A stretch of 45,780 nt of DNA from NCBI GenBank assembly GCA_023653055.1, contig JAMNXR010000020.1:1-45780 (forward strand), in the 5' to 3' direction. Numbering within the stretch: the stretch's first letter is position 1; each line of letters opens with the position of its first letter. Shown one piece after another: positions 1-9,707 of the stretch. This DNA comes from Burkholderiaceae bacterium. GTDB taxonomy: Bacteria > Pseudomonadota > Gammaproteobacteria > Burkholderiales > Burkholderiaceae_B. Under the pieces are notes generated by a model, which was not told where the DNA came from, ran no database searches, and saw nothing but the letters and a program-made list of their open reading frames with translations. The position numbers were made by a program, and so were the translations under genes.

Positions 1-1
1 C

Positions 2-187
2 TGTATTGAAGGTAAAAAGATACACTTCAGTACGGTCTTTGCGGGGCAAGACGTAGGCTTACGTCAGGTCGAAGATGACGTGTGGCTTGTGAGTTTTATG
101 GAATACGATATGGGATACTTTGATTTGGAGCCTCACAGGGTACAAGCCTTGGAGAACCCATTCGGCCCCAAAGTGTTAACTATGTGA
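2..187 (+). CDS. Transposase C-terminal end (IS481-like), runs in from outside window
   Basis: An open frame enters from the left edge and ends at TGA 185-187, giving 61 residues with no start inside the window. It reads like the tail of an integrase-core (DDE) transposase. The stretches WLVSFMEYDMGYFDLEP and ENPFGPKVLTM resemble the C-termini of IS481-type transposases that I recall; this is family recognition from memory, not a search. Only the end is visible, so I cannot tell whether the element is intact. The reading frame itself is undamaged. It lies about 50 bases from the 3' end of a tRNA-Asn gene on the opposite strand. Confidence 0.6.
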   Translation, partial: CIEGKKIHFSTVFAGQDVGLRQVEDDVWLVSFMEYDMGYFDLEPHRVQALENPFGPKVLTM

Positions 188-214
188 CCGGTACAAACTG
201 TAAACCATGTGTCC
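175..214. repeat. Imperfect 15-bp direct repeat at IS right end
   Basis: GTTAACTATGTGACC (175-189) and GTAAACCATGTGTCC (200-214) match at 12 of 15 positions and start 25 bases apart. The first copy overlaps the transposase stop codon. This layout fits sub-terminal transposase binding sites near the end of an insertion sequence, with the outer end probably at about 214-230. The left end of the element is outside the window, so the terminal inverted repeat cannot be checked. Confidence 0.45.
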
Positions 215-234
215 AGAACGGACCCTCATATATT

Positions 235-310
235 TGGCTCCCCGAGCTGGACTCGAACCAGCGACCTGCGGATTAACAGTCCGTCGCTCTACCGACTGAG
301 CTATCAGGGA
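235..310 (-). tRNA. tRNA-Asn (GTT)
   Basis: The minus strand folds as a 76-nt cloverleaf. The acceptor stem TCCCTGA pairs with TCGGGGA (one G-T pair), the D-arm reads TAGCTCAGTCGGTAGAGC, the anticodon loop is CTGTTAA with anticodon GTT, and the T-arm is GGTTCGAGTCC. CCA is encoded at the 3' end (235-237). It charges asparagine. The IS remnant lies just beyond its 3' end. Confidence 0.95.
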
Positions 311-335
311 ATAGTGTTAGAAACCAGCGTTTAAG

Positions 336-362
336 TTTTAGCTTTTGAATACAAAGCTAAAA
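336..362. repeat. AT-rich perfect inverted repeat (10-bp arms)
   Basis: TTTTAGCTTT (336-345) is exactly complementary to AAAGCTAAAA (353-362), with a 7-nt spacer. It lies upstream of tRNA-Asn (minus strand) and about 175 bases upstream of the corA-like gene. It has no GC-rich stem followed by a T-run in either direction, so it is not a standard terminator. A protein-binding site near the tRNA promoter is possible. Confidence 0.45.
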
Positions 363-401
363 AACTCGAAGTTTTTAAACTGTAAAGATTCTAGCATATT
401 C

Positions 402-438
402 TGATGAGGATTTGGTGGCTTAAGGCCGATCCTCATCA
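402..438. repeat. Perfect inverted repeat (10-bp arms) upstream of corA-like gene
   Basis: TGATGAGGAT (402-411) pairs exactly with ATCCTCATCA (429-438). The 17-nt loop itself contains GGC-TTAAG-GCC, which can form a small inner stem. No T-run follows on either strand. It sits roughly midway between tRNA-Asn and the corA-like gene in an otherwise empty 227-base gap (311-537). It may be a regulatory hairpin, a boundary element or an operator. Confidence 0.5.
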
Positions 439-537
439 AGCGCGCGCCAGCGAGCGATGAAGGTTCCTTTTGGATGATTTCTCTAATGCGAGTCTAAAGA
501 GTTTGTTTTTTCACTAGAACTTAAGGTTTAACCAAAA

Positions 538-1503
538 ATGCTGATCAATTGTGTTGTTTACCGCGAAGGTAACAAACTTGCAGACATCGACCTCGCAAAT
601 ATTAGTGAATGGATCGATCAACCAGGTTGTTTTGTTTGGGTAGCCCTGCGCGATGCCTCCATGGAGGAGCTCGCTCAAATGCAAAAGGAGTTTTCACTTC
701 ACCCTTTAGCCATTGAAGATGCCGCCAACGGACATCAACGACCAAAAGTTGAAGAGTATGGAGAAACTGTCTTTATCGTGATGCAACTGCTTGAACAGCG
801 AGCAGACACTGTTCATGAAGGTGAAGTAGCTATTTTTGTAGGTCGTAATTTTGTCCTTTCCATTCGAAGAGACACGGATCAAAACTTTCTCGGTGTCAGG
901 CAGCGATGCGAAAGAGAACCCGAGCTTCTCAAACTCGGCGCAGGATTTGTTTCCTATGCCTTGATGGACGCCATCGTAGATCGCTATTTCCCGGTGGTAG
1001 ATGCCTTAGAAGCAGATTTAGAAACAATCGAATCAAAAATTTTTATAGAAAACTCAGCGCGTTCACATATTGAGCAACTCTATGCGCTCAAACAACGCAG
1101 CTCAACGCTCAGACATGCTGTCGTGCCTTTGCTAGAAGTCGTGGGAAAGTTGCATGGCGCACGTGCGCCCGCAGTTTGCATCAATAGTCAAGAATATTAC
1201 CGGGATGTGCATGATCACTTAGCACTCATCAACGGCACGGTGGATACGGTGCGCGATACGATTGCAACCGCCATTCAAGTGAACTTGTCCTTGGTCACAA
1301 TCGAAGACTCAACGATCGTGAAACGCTTAGCCGCTTGGGCTGCAATTTTTGCAGCATCAACGGCCTTAGCAGGCATCTGGGGCATGAACTTCGATGAAAT
1401 GCCTGAGCTGCATTGGAAGTATGGCTATCTCGTGGCACTCGGAACCATCGGGTCCGTTGCCGGCATTTTGTACTGGCGCTTTCGCCGTAAAGGGTGGCTC
1501 TAA
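538..1503 (+). CDS. corA: CorA-family magnesium/divalent cation transporter
   Basis: A 321-residue protein of the CorA-like family, forming homopentameric inner-membrane channels for Mg2+ (sometimes Co2+, Ni2+ or Zn2+). The long N-terminal part (about 1-260) is the cytoplasmic alpha/beta and long-helix domain. Two C-terminal membrane segments follow (about 262-281 and 294-313). The diagnostic GMN pore motif is at residues 282-284 ([12 protein letters not shown]), and the protein ends in a basic tail. Length is normal for the family. The stop codon overlaps that of the convergent ygiQ by four bases (CTAA). The substrate ion cannot be read from sequence; zinc-exporting ZntB is a related alternative. 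Confidence 0.9.
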   Translation: MLINCVVYREGNKLADIDLANISEWIDQPGCFVWVALRDASMEELAQMQKEFSLHPLAIEDAANGHQRPKVEEYGETVFIVMQLLEQRADTVHEGEVAIFVGRNFVLSIRRDTDQNFLGVRQRCEREPELLKLGAGFVSYALMDAIVDRYFPVVDALEADLETIESKIFIENSARSHIEQLYALKQRSSTLRHAVVPLLEVVGKLHGARAPAVCINSQEYYRDVHDHLALINGTVDTVRDTIATAIQVNLSLVTIEDSTIVKRLAAWAAIFAASTALAGIWGMNFDEMPELHWKYGYLVALGTIGSVAGILYWRFRRKGWL

Positions 1504-3998
1504 CTTTTACGGCGTGGAGGTAAACCTGTGTGTTGCGTGAGTATCTGACCCGATCGGACTGGCTTGGCAGACCGGCCTGCTGCGGCTGGCTTCACTGACT
1601 GGCCAGCTTTCACCGCGGCCTTTGCACCTGCTCTCACCGGCGTCTGAACGACAGGCTTTCCATACGTTGCGACAGGCCTGACTGGCTGACCAGAGCGAAC
1701 CGGCTGGGCAGTTTTGACATTACGCGTACCAACAGTACCAGCAGCCTCGGTACTGTTTTTACGACGCACACTGGTGTAGCTGCCATCAGTCTGTGGCTGA
1801 TGAAAAGGAATCAAATGTTTTTTTCCATTGCCGATTAGATCGGCACGCCCCATCGCCTTTAGTGCCTCGCGCAGCAAGGGCCAATTATTGGCATCGTGAT
1901 AACGTAAAAATGCTTTGTGCAAACGACGACGGCGATCACCACGCACGATATCGACCGTTTCACTCTCACGCGTCACACGACCCAGAGGATTGCGGCCTGA
2001 ATGGTACATCGCAGTCGCTGTGGCCATCGGGCTCGGGTAAAAGGTTTGGACTTGATCTGCACGAAACCCATGACTCTTGAGCCACAAGGCCAGATGCATC
2101 ATGTCTTCGTCAGCGGTGCCAGGGTGAGCCGCAATAAAGTACGGGACTAAAAACTGTTTTTTACCGGCTTCTAAACTGAATTTATCAAACAGCTGCTTAA
2201 ACCGATCGTAGCTCCCGATGCCGGGCTTCATCATCTTGGATAAAGGCCCCATCTCGGTATGCTCTGGTGCAATCTTGAGATAGCCACCCACATGGTGCGT
2301 GACGAGCTCTTTGATGTACTCAGGCGATTTCACTGCCAAGTCATACCGCAGACCCGAACCAATCAGGATTTTTTTCACGCCTTTCACGGCGCGGGCACGT
2401 CGGTACATATGAATCAACGAGCTGTGATCTGTATTGAGGTTTTGACAGACATCTGGATAGACGCAACTCGGCTTGCGACAGGCGGACTCAATCTCAGGGC
2501 TCTTGCAACCGATACGGTACATATTGGCGGTCGGACCACCCAAGTCTGAAATCACACCTGTAAAACCTGGAACCTTGTCGCGGATATCCTCGATTTCACG
2601 GATAACGGAGTCTTCGCTGCGACTTTGAATAATGCGACCTTCATGCTCGGTGATCGAGCAGAAAGTACAACCACCAAAACAGCCGCGCATAATATTGACG
2701 CTAAAGCGAATCATTTCCCACGCGGGGATCTTCGTTGCGCCATCATGACTACCGTTTTCATCCGCATAGTTAGGATGTGGGCTACGCGCATAAGGCAAAT
2801 CAAATACCAGATCCATCTCTGCTGTGGTCAACGGAATGGGAGGCGGCGTAATCCAGACATCCCGAGCGGTCCTGCCATCTCCGTGCGCCTGAACGATCGC
2901 GCGTGCGTTCCCAGGGTTCGTTTCCAGATGCAACACACGGTTTGCGTGCGCATACAACACAGGATCTGATTTGACCTGTTCATAAGAAGGCAAGCGAATC
3001 ACGCTGCGATCGCGAGGAGGCACCTTGAGCTTGCCTTTGACTTGCAGGGAAGGATTCGGTTGAAAGAGAAGCGGCGACTCTGTTTTGCCACCTTTGGTGA
3101 CTTTCGCAGCCTTAGTGTCCTTGGCTGCAGTTTTAGCGTTGACCTCCTCAGCAACTGCACGCGCCTCATCATTGCGCGCACAGCTTTCGCCTTGCTCGAG
3201 CGCTTGCTCACTAATCATCAAGTATGGATTAACGTGAGCCTCTACTCTGCCCGGTGCATCGACGCTCGTCGAATCAATTTCAAACCAACCCTCTGGCGTC
3301 TCGCGACGCACAAACGCCGTTCCGCGCACATCAGTAATATTTTGCACAGGCTCTTTGGCCGCCAAACGGTGGGCGATTTCAACCACTGCACGCTCAGCGT
3401 TACCGTAGAGAAGCAAATCACATTTGCTATCGACCACGACCGAACGGCGCACTTTGTCAGACCAGTAGTCATAATGGGCAATCCGACGCAAAGAACCCTC
3501 GATACCGCCCAAAATAATCGGCACATCTTTATAGGCTTCTTTACAACGCTGGGTGTAGACAATCGCAGCACGATCAGGTCGTTTGCCGCCAATATCACCA
3601 GCGGTGTAGGCATCATCGCTACGCATTTTGCGATCTGCCGTATACCGGTTGATCATCGAATCCATATTGCCTGCGGTAACGCCAAAAAACAAATTGGGCT
3701 TGCCTAGGACTTTGAAGGGCTCGGCGCTTTGCCAGTCCGGCTGGGCAATGATGCCTACGCGAAAACCTTGGTTTTCCAGCATCCGACCAATCACAGCCAT
3801 ACCAAAGCTTGGATGATCCACGTACGCATCGCCCGTCACGATAATAATGTCGCAGCTATCCCAGCCAAGCTGAGTCATCTCGTCGCGACTCGTTGGCAGA
3901 AAAGGGGCCGTACCAAAGCGCGCAGCCCAGAACTTACGATAACTGCTCAGGGGCTTTGCGTTGCGGGGAAAAAGGGATACATCGGCGAAGGTGGTCAT
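1500..3998 (-). CDS. ygiQ: YgiQ-family radical SAM protein
   Basis: An 832-residue member of the YgiQ (UPF0313) family of radical SAM enzymes, whose exact reaction is not established. The N-terminal domain begins with [20 protein letters not shown], typical of the family. The radical SAM cluster motif CxxxCxxC is at about 437-444 ([11 protein letters not shown]), followed by a TIM-barrel-like core. The protein is longer than the roughly 740 residues of the E. coli protein. One addition is an Ala/Lys-rich insertion near residues 280-305 ([20 protein letters not shown]). The other is a basic low-complexity tail after about residue 745, rich in VRSGQP/VKPA-like units. ATG 3998 is preceded by AGGATT and by a plausible promoter at 4055-4083. 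Confidence 0.92.
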   Translation of the reverse strand: MTTFADVSLFPRNAKPLSSYRKFWAARFGTAPFLPTSRDEMTQLGWDSCDIIIVTGDAYVDHPSFGMAVIGRMLENQGFRVGIIAQPDWQSAEPFKVLGKPNLFFGVTAGNMDSMINRYTADRKMRSDDAYTAGDIGGKRPDRAAIVYTQRCKEAYKDVPIILGGIEGSLRRIAHYDYWSDKVRRSVVVDSKCDLLLYGNAERAVVEIAHRLAAKEPVQNITDVRGTAFVRRETPEGWFEIDSTSVDAPGRVEAHVNPYLMISEQALEQGESCARNDEARAVAEEVNAKTAAKDTKAAKVTKGGKTESPLLFQPNPSLQVKGKLKVPPRDRSVIRLPSYEQVKSDPVLYAHANRVLHLETNPGNARAIVQAHGDGRTARDVWITPPPIPLTTAEMDLVFDLPYARSPHPNYADENGSHDGATKIPAWEMIRFSVNIMRGCFGGCTFCSITEHEGRIIQSRSEDSVIREIEDIRDKVPGFTGVISDLGGPTANMYRIGCKSPEIESACRKPSCVYPDVCQNLNTDHSSLIHMYRRARAVKGVKKILIGSGLRYDLAVKSPEYIKELVTHHVGGYLKIAPEHTEMGPLSKMMKPGIGSYDRFKQLFDKFSLEAGKKQFLVPYFIAAHPGTADEDMMHLALWLKSHGFRADQVQTFYPSPMATATAMYHSGRNPLGRVTRESETVDIVRGDRRRRLHKAFLRYHDANNWPLLREALKAMGRADLIGNGKKHLIPFHQPQTDGSYTSVRRKNSTEAAGTVGTRNVKTAQPVRSGQPVRPVATYGKPVVQTPVRAGAKAAVKAGQSVKPAAAGRSAKPVRSGQILTQHTGLPPRRKS

Positions 3999-4054
3999 AT
4001 CAATCCTGGCAATGCTCTCGGCATCAAAACATTGCCTGAAAGATCTAAACCCCT

Positions 4055-4083
4055 ATTATCCAAGTAATTACCCCTAGAAACAA
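4055..4083 (-). promoter_or_regulatory. Putative sigma70 promoter for ygiQ
   Basis: On the minus strand TTGTTT (4083-4078) is followed after exactly 17 bases by GATAAT (4060-4055), about 57 bases upstream of the ygiQ ATG. The spacing is ideal and the hexamers are reasonable. No transcript data are available. Confidence 0.45.
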
Positions 4084-4189
4084 GGTTCGCCTCAAAATCC
4101 AAAGGGTCTTAGAGCGCTTAAAACCTATGCTTCAGGGGTAAAAATGCCCTCAAAAAGGCCTAGTTTTGGTCTGATATACTTTTGAAAGC

Positions 4190-4265
4190 GCCGATGTAGC
4201 TCAGTTGGTAGAGCAGCGCATTCGTAATGCGAAGGTCGTCAGTTCGATTCCGATCATCGGCACCA
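4190..4265 (+). tRNA. tRNA-Thr (CGT)
   Basis: A 76-nt cloverleaf. The acceptor stem GCCGATG pairs with CATCGGC, the D-arm reads TAGCTCAGTTGGTAGAGC, the anticodon loop is TTCGTAA with anticodon CGT (reads ACG), and the T-arm is AGTTCGATTCC. The discriminator A and CCA are encoded (4262-4265). A TATACT box at 4175-4180 is a plausible -10 element; no convincing -35 is seen. The gene occupies the 310-base gap between ygiQ and tag. Confidence 0.95.
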
Positions 4266-4308
4266 CTTTAAATTGTCTTAGCGTCTGACAAAATCATTCG
4301 GACATCCC

Positions 4309-4884
4309 ATGCTGCGTTGCCCTTGGTGCGAAGGCTCAGATCTTTACCGTCACTACCACGACACCGAATGGGGTGTCCCCATGCATGATGATCGCGCATT
4401 GTTTGAGTTGATCAATCTCGAGGGCGCCCAAGCCGGTCTTTCTTGGTCAACGGTTCTAAATAAACGCGAACATTACCGCGTTGTTTTCGATGCTTTTGAT
4501 CCTGAAGTCATCGCGCGCTACGATGAGAAAAAAGTAAATACGTTGCTCAAAGATCCTGGCATCATCCGGAACAAACTCAAAATCGCAGCCACCATCGGCA
4601 ATGCCAAAGCCTATTTGGCCCTCACAAAAGAGGGCCAGACCTTCAGGGACTTTGTATGGCAGTTTGTCGATCACAAACCCATTCAAAATAATCGCATGTC
4701 GCTGGCTGACGTTCCGACTAAAACCGCCGAATCCGATGCCCTAAGCAAAGCATTACAAAAAAGTGGCTTCAAGTTTGTGGGTTCAACCATTTGCTATGCC
4801 TTTATGCAGGCGTCTGGTATGGTCAATGATCATTTGGTGACCTGCCACCGACATACTCCCGTTCAGAAAATGTCCCTGCAATAG
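4309..4884 (+). CDS. tag: DNA-3-methyladenine glycosylase I
   Basis: A 191-residue cytosolic base-excision enzyme that removes 3-methyladenine from alkylated DNA. The zinc ligands of E. coli TAG are all present at the same numbers: C4, H17, H175 and C179 (MLRCPWC, HYHDTEWG, DHLVTC). The active-site glutamate E38 lies in LINLEGAQAGLSW. The helix-hairpin-helix region follows around ILKDPGIIRNKLKI-like residues 75-95. Length matches the family (about 187-195). It stands alone, 44 bases after tRNA-Thr and 108 before fhs. I see no clear Shine-Dalgarno site before ATG 4309. Confidence 0.96.
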   Translation: MLRCPWCEGSDLYRHYHDTEWGVPMHDDRALFELINLEGAQAGLSWSTVLNKREHYRVVFDAFDPEVIARYDEKKVNTLLKDPGIIRNKLKIAATIGNAKAYLALTKEGQTFRDFVWQFVDHKPIQNNRMSLADVPTKTAESDALSKALQKSGFKFVGSTICYAFMQASGMVNDHLVTCHRHTPVQKMSLQ

Positions 4885-4992
4885 GCCATTTAGCTAGCTT
4901 GCATGTGTACCCTGAAACCTCCGCACAGACACCATCACCGCCTAAATTGGTCTAGGATAGAGGTTTCAAATCCATAGACTCACCCGCCCCCT

Positions 4993-6666
4993 ATGCGCTC
5001 TGATCTTGCTATTGCCCAAGCTGCTCAAAAAACACCTATCCTAAAGCTTGCACAAACCAAGGCAAACATCCCAGAGGATGCCTTAGAGCCCTATGGGCGT
5101 TTTAAAGCAAAGCTCTCCCTTGACTACATCCGCTCCATACAAGATCGTCCAAATGGAAAGCTTGTCCTAGTCACTGCGATCTCTCCCACGCCGGCGGGCG
5201 AAGGCAAAACCACCACCACCGTCGGTCTGGGCGATGCGCTCAATCACATCGGCAAGCGCGCCATGATTTGTCTGCGAGAGCCTTCGCTCGGCCCAGTGTT
5301 TGGCATGAAAGGCGGCGCCGCGGGTGGCGGCATGGCACAAGTTGTGCCGATGGAAGACATCAACCTTCACTTCACGGGCGACTTTAATGCCATCGCTTTG
5401 GCCAACAACCTGTTAGCAGCGCTGATCGACAACCATATCCACCACGGCAATACGCTTCAGTTCGACGTGCGACGCATTACCTGGCGACGGGTGGTCGACC
5501 TCAACGATCGCGCTCTACGCCAAATCGTCGTCGGCCTAGGCGGTACTGCAAACGGTTTTCCCCGCGAAGATCACTTTGATATTGTGGTCGCCTCTGAGGT
5601 AATGGCGATTTTTTGCCTGGTCAATAACCTACAAGACCTTAAAGAACGTCTTGGCGAAATCGTAGTCGGTCATTCACTTGCCGGCACACCCATCCGTGCC
5701 CGTGACCTACAAGCACAAGGCGCCATGGCAGCCTTACTTAAAGAAGCGCTCGCACCTAATATTGTCCAAACGCTTGAAAACAATCTTGCCATTGTGCATG
5801 GCGGTCCTTTTGCCAACATTGCACATGGTTGTAATTCCGTACTTGCGACCTCTACAGCGCTTAAGCTCGCAGACTATGTGGTCACCGAAGCTGGCTTTGG
5901 TGCCGACCTGGGCGCAGAAAAATTCCTAGATATCAAATGTCGTAAAGCAGGCTTGACACCCTCTGCTGTCGTACTGGTGGCGACCGTCCGCGCCCTGAAA
6001 TACCACGGAGGTGTCGAGGTTAAAAACGTCGGCACAGAAAACCTCGATGCGCTGCGCGCAGGTCTGGTCAACCTTGAGCGTCATATTCACAATCTTCAGC
6101 ACAACTTTGGCCTTCCTTGCGTTGTCGCGATCAACCATCGCACCGAGGACACCCCCGCTGAAATCGCACTCCTCAAATCCACCGCCGCCGCACTCGGCGT
6201 TGAAGTTGTCTTGGCAGAGCACTGGGCCAAAGGCGGCGCGGGTGCTGCAGAACTCGCACATGCGGTCGTCAAACTGTGCGAACAACCTAATCACTTTACG
6301 TTTTTATACGAAGACACTACATCGCTTTTAGAAAAAGTCAGCACTATCGCCGTCAAAACCTATGGCGCTGACGGCATTACTTGCGACGCAAAAGTCAGGG
6401 CTCAGTTCGCACAACTTGAAGCAGATGGTTATGGTCATCTACCTGTATGTATCGCCAAAACTCAATATTCATTTTCCTCTGATGCCAAACTACGTGGTGC
6501 GCCAAGCGGCCATACTCTGGTAATACGCGAAGTGCGCCTAGCCGCAGGTGCAGGATTTGTCGTCGTCGTATGTGGTGACATCATGACCATGCCAGGCCTG
6601 CCTGTCGTGCCCGCAGCCAATGGTATTGACATTAACGAGGCTGGCGACATCACCGGCCTCTCTTAG
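4993..6666 (+). CDS. fhs: Formate-tetrahydrofolate ligase
   Basis: A 557-residue enzyme that makes 10-formyl-tetrahydrofolate from formate, THF and ATP, feeding one-carbon metabolism (purines, formyl-Met-tRNA, formate assimilation). The P-loop-like ATP site [16 protein letters not shown] is near residues 65-80, followed by [18 protein letters not shown], both hallmarks of the family. The length is standard. The C-terminus [13 protein letters not shown] is also typical. ATG 4993 is preceded by a pyrimidine/C-rich stretch and lacks an obvious Shine-Dalgarno sequence, so the start is chosen from family length and the [13 protein letters not shown] beginning. It stands as a single gene. Confidence 0.97.
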   Translation: MRSDLAIAQAAQKTPILKLAQTKANIPEDALEPYGRFKAKLSLDYIRSIQDRPNGKLVLVTAISPTPAGEGKTTTTVGLGDALNHIGKRAMICLREPSLGPVFGMKGGAAGGGMAQVVPMEDINLHFTGDFNAIALANNLLAALIDNHIHHGNTLQFDVRRITWRRVVDLNDRALRQIVVGLGGTANGFPREDHFDIVVASEVMAIFCLVNNLQDLKERLGEIVVGHSLAGTPIRARDLQAQGAMAALLKEALAPNIVQTLENNLAIVHGGPFANIAHGCNSVLATSTALKLADYVVTEAGFGADLGAEKFLDIKCRKAGLTPSAVVLVATVRALKYHGGVEVKNVGTENLDALRAGLVNLERHIHNLQHNFGLPCVVAINHRTEDTPAEIALLKSTAAALGVEVVLAEHWAKGGAGAAELAHAVVKLCEQPNHFTFLYEDTTSLLEKVSTIAVKTYGADGITCDAKVRAQFAQLEADGYGHLPVCIAKTQYSFSSDAKLRGAPSGHTLVIREVRLAAGAGFVVVVCGDIMTMPGLPVVPAANGIDINEAGDITGLS

Positions 6667-6775
6667 ACCTTATTTAAGCTATTTTGCTTATATACGATCA
6701 ATCCAAGGCACTCGATGCTGGCGGTTGGCGCCACAATATATTGCGGGATGACGCTGACTCGGCTACCCTTGACCT

Positions 6776-7369
6776 ATGATAAAGATGAATATGCCGCGTA
6801 CGCCTCAATCCCTGAGCTTGCGACTCACAAGAGCACTATGGATTGTCCTTTCAGCAACGGCCATCAGCCTTGCCATGTCAGGCTGCTCAACAGCGCCTCC
6901 GGAAGGACTCACCTCCGTCACCCCGTTTGATGTCACTCGCTACCTCGGCAAATGGTTTGAAATCGCTCGTTTGGATCACTCTTTTGAACGCGGCCTTACA
7001 GATGTCAGCGCCACATACACCCTCAAACCAGACGGCAGCCTTGAAGTCATCAACCGCGGGTTCAACACTAAAAAAGACGAATGGAAGTCCGCCAATGGAC
7101 GTGCCTTATTTACAGGCAGCCAAAATCAAGGCTCACTCAAAGTCTCGTTCTTTGGTCCCTTCTACGGCGGCTACCATGTTCTAGCCCTTGATCAAACGGG
7201 CTATCAGTGGGCGCTCGTTGCGGGTCCTGATCGTGACTACTTATGGATACTGGCGCGCACCAAAACACTTACGCCCGACATACGTGTTCAGCTCGTCGCA
7301 CAAGCGAAAAAAATGGGCTTTGCAACAGACAAACTGATCTGGGTATCGCACACCAGAACGGATAATTAA
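6776..7369 (+). CDS. blc: Blc-like outer-membrane lipocalin lipoprotein
   Basis: A 197-residue bacterial lipocalin. The N-terminus has a basic start, a hydrophobic run and a lipobox-like site ending in Cys37 (SLAMSGCS), so it is predicted to be a lipoprotein. The -3 residue Met is less common than Leu. The lipocalin signature GxW is in RYLGKWFEIARLDHSFERG (about 55-73), and the barrel ends near WILARTKTL. Bacterial lipocalins of this type bind lysophospholipids or fatty acids in the cell envelope. The start is uncertain: ATG codons occur at residues 1, 4 and 6, and none has a clear Shine-Dalgarno. The TAXI-type gene follows after 20 bases, probably in the same transcript. Confidence 0.88.
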   Translation: MIKMNMPRTPQSLSLRLTRALWIVLSATAISLAMSGCSTAPPEGLTSVTPFDVTRYLGKWFEIARLDHSFERGLTDVSATYTLKPDGSLEVINRGFNTKKDEWKSANGRALFTGSQNQGSLKVSFFGPFYGGYHVLALDQTGYQWALVAGPDRDYLWILARTKTLTPDIRVQLVAQAKKMGFATDKLIWVSHTRTDN

Positions 7370-7389
7370 ACACCAAGGTACAGACTGGC

Positions 7390-8763
7390 ATGGATAGTTT
7401 TAAACATGAGGTGCGCGATCACGTAATCGCCATTTACGAAATCGTGCGTGAAGAGATAAAAAATGTAATTCAGTTTATCCGTGAAGCTTGGCTACTGATC
7501 CTCTTGTTACTTTCGCTGTTCGCCGTCGTCATTTGGTTAGCCAAACCCGCACCGCCAAAGCACATCCTAATAGGGACGGGTGCAGTCGGCGACTCCTATG
7601 AAGATCTCGCCTTAAAGTATGTTGACTTCTTTAAGAAAAACGGCGTCACACTTGAGCTCGAAAAAACAAAAGGCGCCGAAGATAACATCCGGCGTATCAA
7701 AGACCGAAATGATCGTATGCAGGCAGCGTTTATTCAAGGCGGCGTGATCACCAATCGCGAACAAGCGCAAGGCCTTCAATCACTTGGAAGCGTCGAATAC
7801 GAACCGTTATGGATTTTTTATAGAAAGGACTTGTTTGGCGCCGACGCAATGCCTAATTTTGAATTACTTGCGCATCCCATCTCGATTGGAGAGCCTGGAA
7901 GCGGCACCTACTTTCATGCACTTCGCCTATTGCAGTTGACGCACCGAGATTTGACTAAAAATTTCAAAACCCTTTCTAACAACGCGGCCGTAGAAGCTTT
8001 TAAAAATGGCACGATTGACGCTGTGGTCATAGTCGACGGCTTGGACTCAGAAAATGTCCAAGCCATGATTAACGATCCAAATGCACGCGTGGCCGGGTTT
8101 AGAAAAGCAGAAGCATTTGCACGCTTGTTACCCTTCTACCATGTCTTGACGATTCCTGAGGGCTCCTTAAACTTACCACGCAATGAACCGTCTCAAACGA
8201 TTCAGACCATTGCCCCCACAACCAACCTCGTGATTGATCCAAATATGCACCCCGCGATTCAGCTACTATTTTTACAAGCTGCTGAAAAAGTGAATAGCGG
8301 ACGCTCTTTTTTTGCAAGCTACGGGGAATTTCCCGCCTACAAAGATTCGGTGATAGAGGAAAGTGACGTGGCCAAAAGTTTTTATGAAAATGGCGCACCA
8401 AGCATGTTGGAATACATGCCGTTTTGGCTGGCTGAGTTTCTCAATCGCATGGTGATTTTATTATTACCTATGGCTGCGTTCGCATATCCTATTCTCAAGT
8501 CCATGCCTGCCTATCGACTGCGTCGAGTCCGTGCACGTCTCAACGAAGTGTACGGTGCACTCAAACTCTTTGAGCAAGAACTTGAAACGGACTACGATCC
8601 CACGCAGCACGATGCATATTTGAAAAGACTGGACGAACTCGATAAACATGCGCAGAAACTGCGCGTACCGCGCGCGGTGGTGAGTGAGTATTACACCCTG
8701 CGCACGACCATCGATTTTGTCAGAAACTTGATCGAACGACCCCAGCGTGCACGCGAAAGCTAA
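7390..8763 (+). CDS. TAXI-family TRAP solute-binding-like protein, membrane anchored
   Basis: A 457-residue protein. A cytoplasmic-looking helical N-terminus leads into a membrane segment at about residues 34-52 ([19 protein letters not shown]). Next comes a TAXI/NMT1-like periplasmic binding domain (about 57-335, starting [20 protein letters not shown], with [15 protein letters not shown]). A second membrane segment is at about 350-370, and a charged helical C-terminal tail follows. Classic TAXI binding proteins are free or lipid-anchored and about 320 residues long. They work with a fused DctQM permease, and no permease gene is in this window. The stop overlaps the ispH stop (CTAA). The ligand is unknown; a sensory or scaffold role is possible. 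Confidence 0.8.
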   Translation: MDSFKHEVRDHVIAIYEIVREEIKNVIQFIREAWLLILLLLSLFAVVIWLAKPAPPKHILIGTGAVGDSYEDLALKYVDFFKKNGVTLELEKTKGAEDNIRRIKDRNDRMQAAFIQGGVITNREQAQGLQSLGSVEYEPLWIFYRKDLFGADAMPNFELLAHPISIGEPGSGTYFHALRLLQLTHRDLTKNFKTLSNNAAVEAFKNGTIDAVVIVDGLDSENVQAMINDPNARVAGFRKAEAFARLLPFYHVLTIPEGSLNLPRNEPSQTIQTIAPTTNLVIDPNMHPAIQLLFLQAAEKVNSGRSFFASYGEFPAYKDSVIEESDVAKSFYENGAPSMLEYMPFWLAEFLNRMVILLLPMAAFAYPILKSMPAYRLRRVRARLNEVYGALKLFEQELETDYDPTQHDAYLKRLDELDKHAQKLRVPRAVVSEYYTLRTTIDFVRNLIERPQRARES

Positions 8764-9707
8764 TTAGTCTTGCGGGACAAGCCTTTGGGTAGGGGAAATG
8801 AAACACTCTCGCTCAAACCATCCATGGTGCGGACAGAGACTGCCCCTAATTCTTTGAGTCTATGAATGACCTGCTGAACAAGTAACTCAGGCGCAGAGGC
8901 TCCAGCCGTAATGCCAATCCGCTGACGGCCTTTTAACCACGCAGGATCGATGGACTCAGGCCCGTCAATCAAAAACGACGCAATACCCATCCGCTCAGCG
9001 ACTTCGCGCAAACGATTAGAGTTAGAGCTGTTTGCGCTGCCCACTACCAATACTAAATCTGACGCAGGCGCCAAAATCTTGACGGCATCTTGACGATTTT
9101 GCGTGGCATAACAGATATCGCTTTTCTTAGGTTCCTGAATATGAGGAAATCGCTTACGCAATGCCTGCGCGACTTCAGCAGCATCATCGACAGATAAAGT
9201 GGTTTGTGTCACAAAGGCAAGCTGGGTTGGATTGGCGACTTCAAGCGCCATCACATCCTCAGTCGTCTCTACCAAATACATGCCTTGGTTAGACTGACCC
9301 AGCGTACCCTCCACTTCGGGATGCCCCTTATGACCGATCATGATGATCTCGCATCCCGCGGCGCGCATGCGCTCAACCTCAACGTGTACTTTGGTGACCA
9401 GCGGACAGGTTGCATCAAACACTTGTAGGCCGCGCAGTTCAGCCTCGGCCCGAACAGCCTTGGAGACACCATGGGCAGAGAAAATAACAATACCCCCCTC
9501 GGGGGCTTCATCCAGCTCTTCGATGAAAATCGCGCCTTTTTTGCGTAAATCCTCAACAACGAAACGATTATGCACAATCTCATGGCGCACATAGATCGGC
9601 GCACCGTGCAATTCAAGCGCACGCTCTACGATATCAATCGCACGGTCGACACCTGCGCAAAACCCACGTGGTTGAGCCAGCAAAATTTCAGCACCCGAAG
9701 CTTGCAT
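8760..9707 (-). CDS. ispH: 4-hydroxy-3-methylbut-2-enyl diphosphate reductase
   Basis: A 315-residue iron-sulfur enzyme (LytB) for the last step of the MEP isoprenoid pathway, giving IPP and DMAPP. The three cluster cysteines are C17 ([11 protein letters not shown]), C101 ([11 protein letters not shown]) and C199 ([11 protein letters not shown]). The TQTTLSVDD and AGASAPE motifs are also present. I place the start at ATG 9707, which shares its A with the TGA stop of slpA (TGATG) and has GGAG upstream; a GTG one codon earlier is the alternative. The tight coupling to slpA is the usual arrangement in Gram-negative bacteria. Confidence 0.97.
   Translation of the reverse strand: MQASGAEILLAQPRGFCAGVDRAIDIVERALELHGAPIYVRHEIVHNRFVVEDLRKKGAIFIEELDEAPEGGIVIFSAHGVSKAVRAEAELRGLQVFDATCPLVTKVHVEVERMRAAGCEIIMIGHKGHPEVEGTLGQSNQGMYLVETTEDVMALEVANPTQLAFVTQTTLSVDDAAEVAQALRKRFPHIQEPKKSDICYATQNRQDAVKILAPASDLVLVVGSANSSNSNRLREVAERMGIASFLIDGPESIDPAWLKGRQRIGITAGASAPELLVQQVIHRLKELGAVSVRTMDGLSESVSFPLPKGLSRKTN

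Noticed and set aside
3042..3707. A 221-codon open frame opposite ygiQ
   Set aside because: Antisense shadow of a well-supported radical SAM gene; no domain, no plausible ribosome binding site.
6715..6930. A 71-codon open frame across the fhs-lipocalin gap
   Set aside because: It mostly overlaps the lipocalin in another frame and has no recognisable features.
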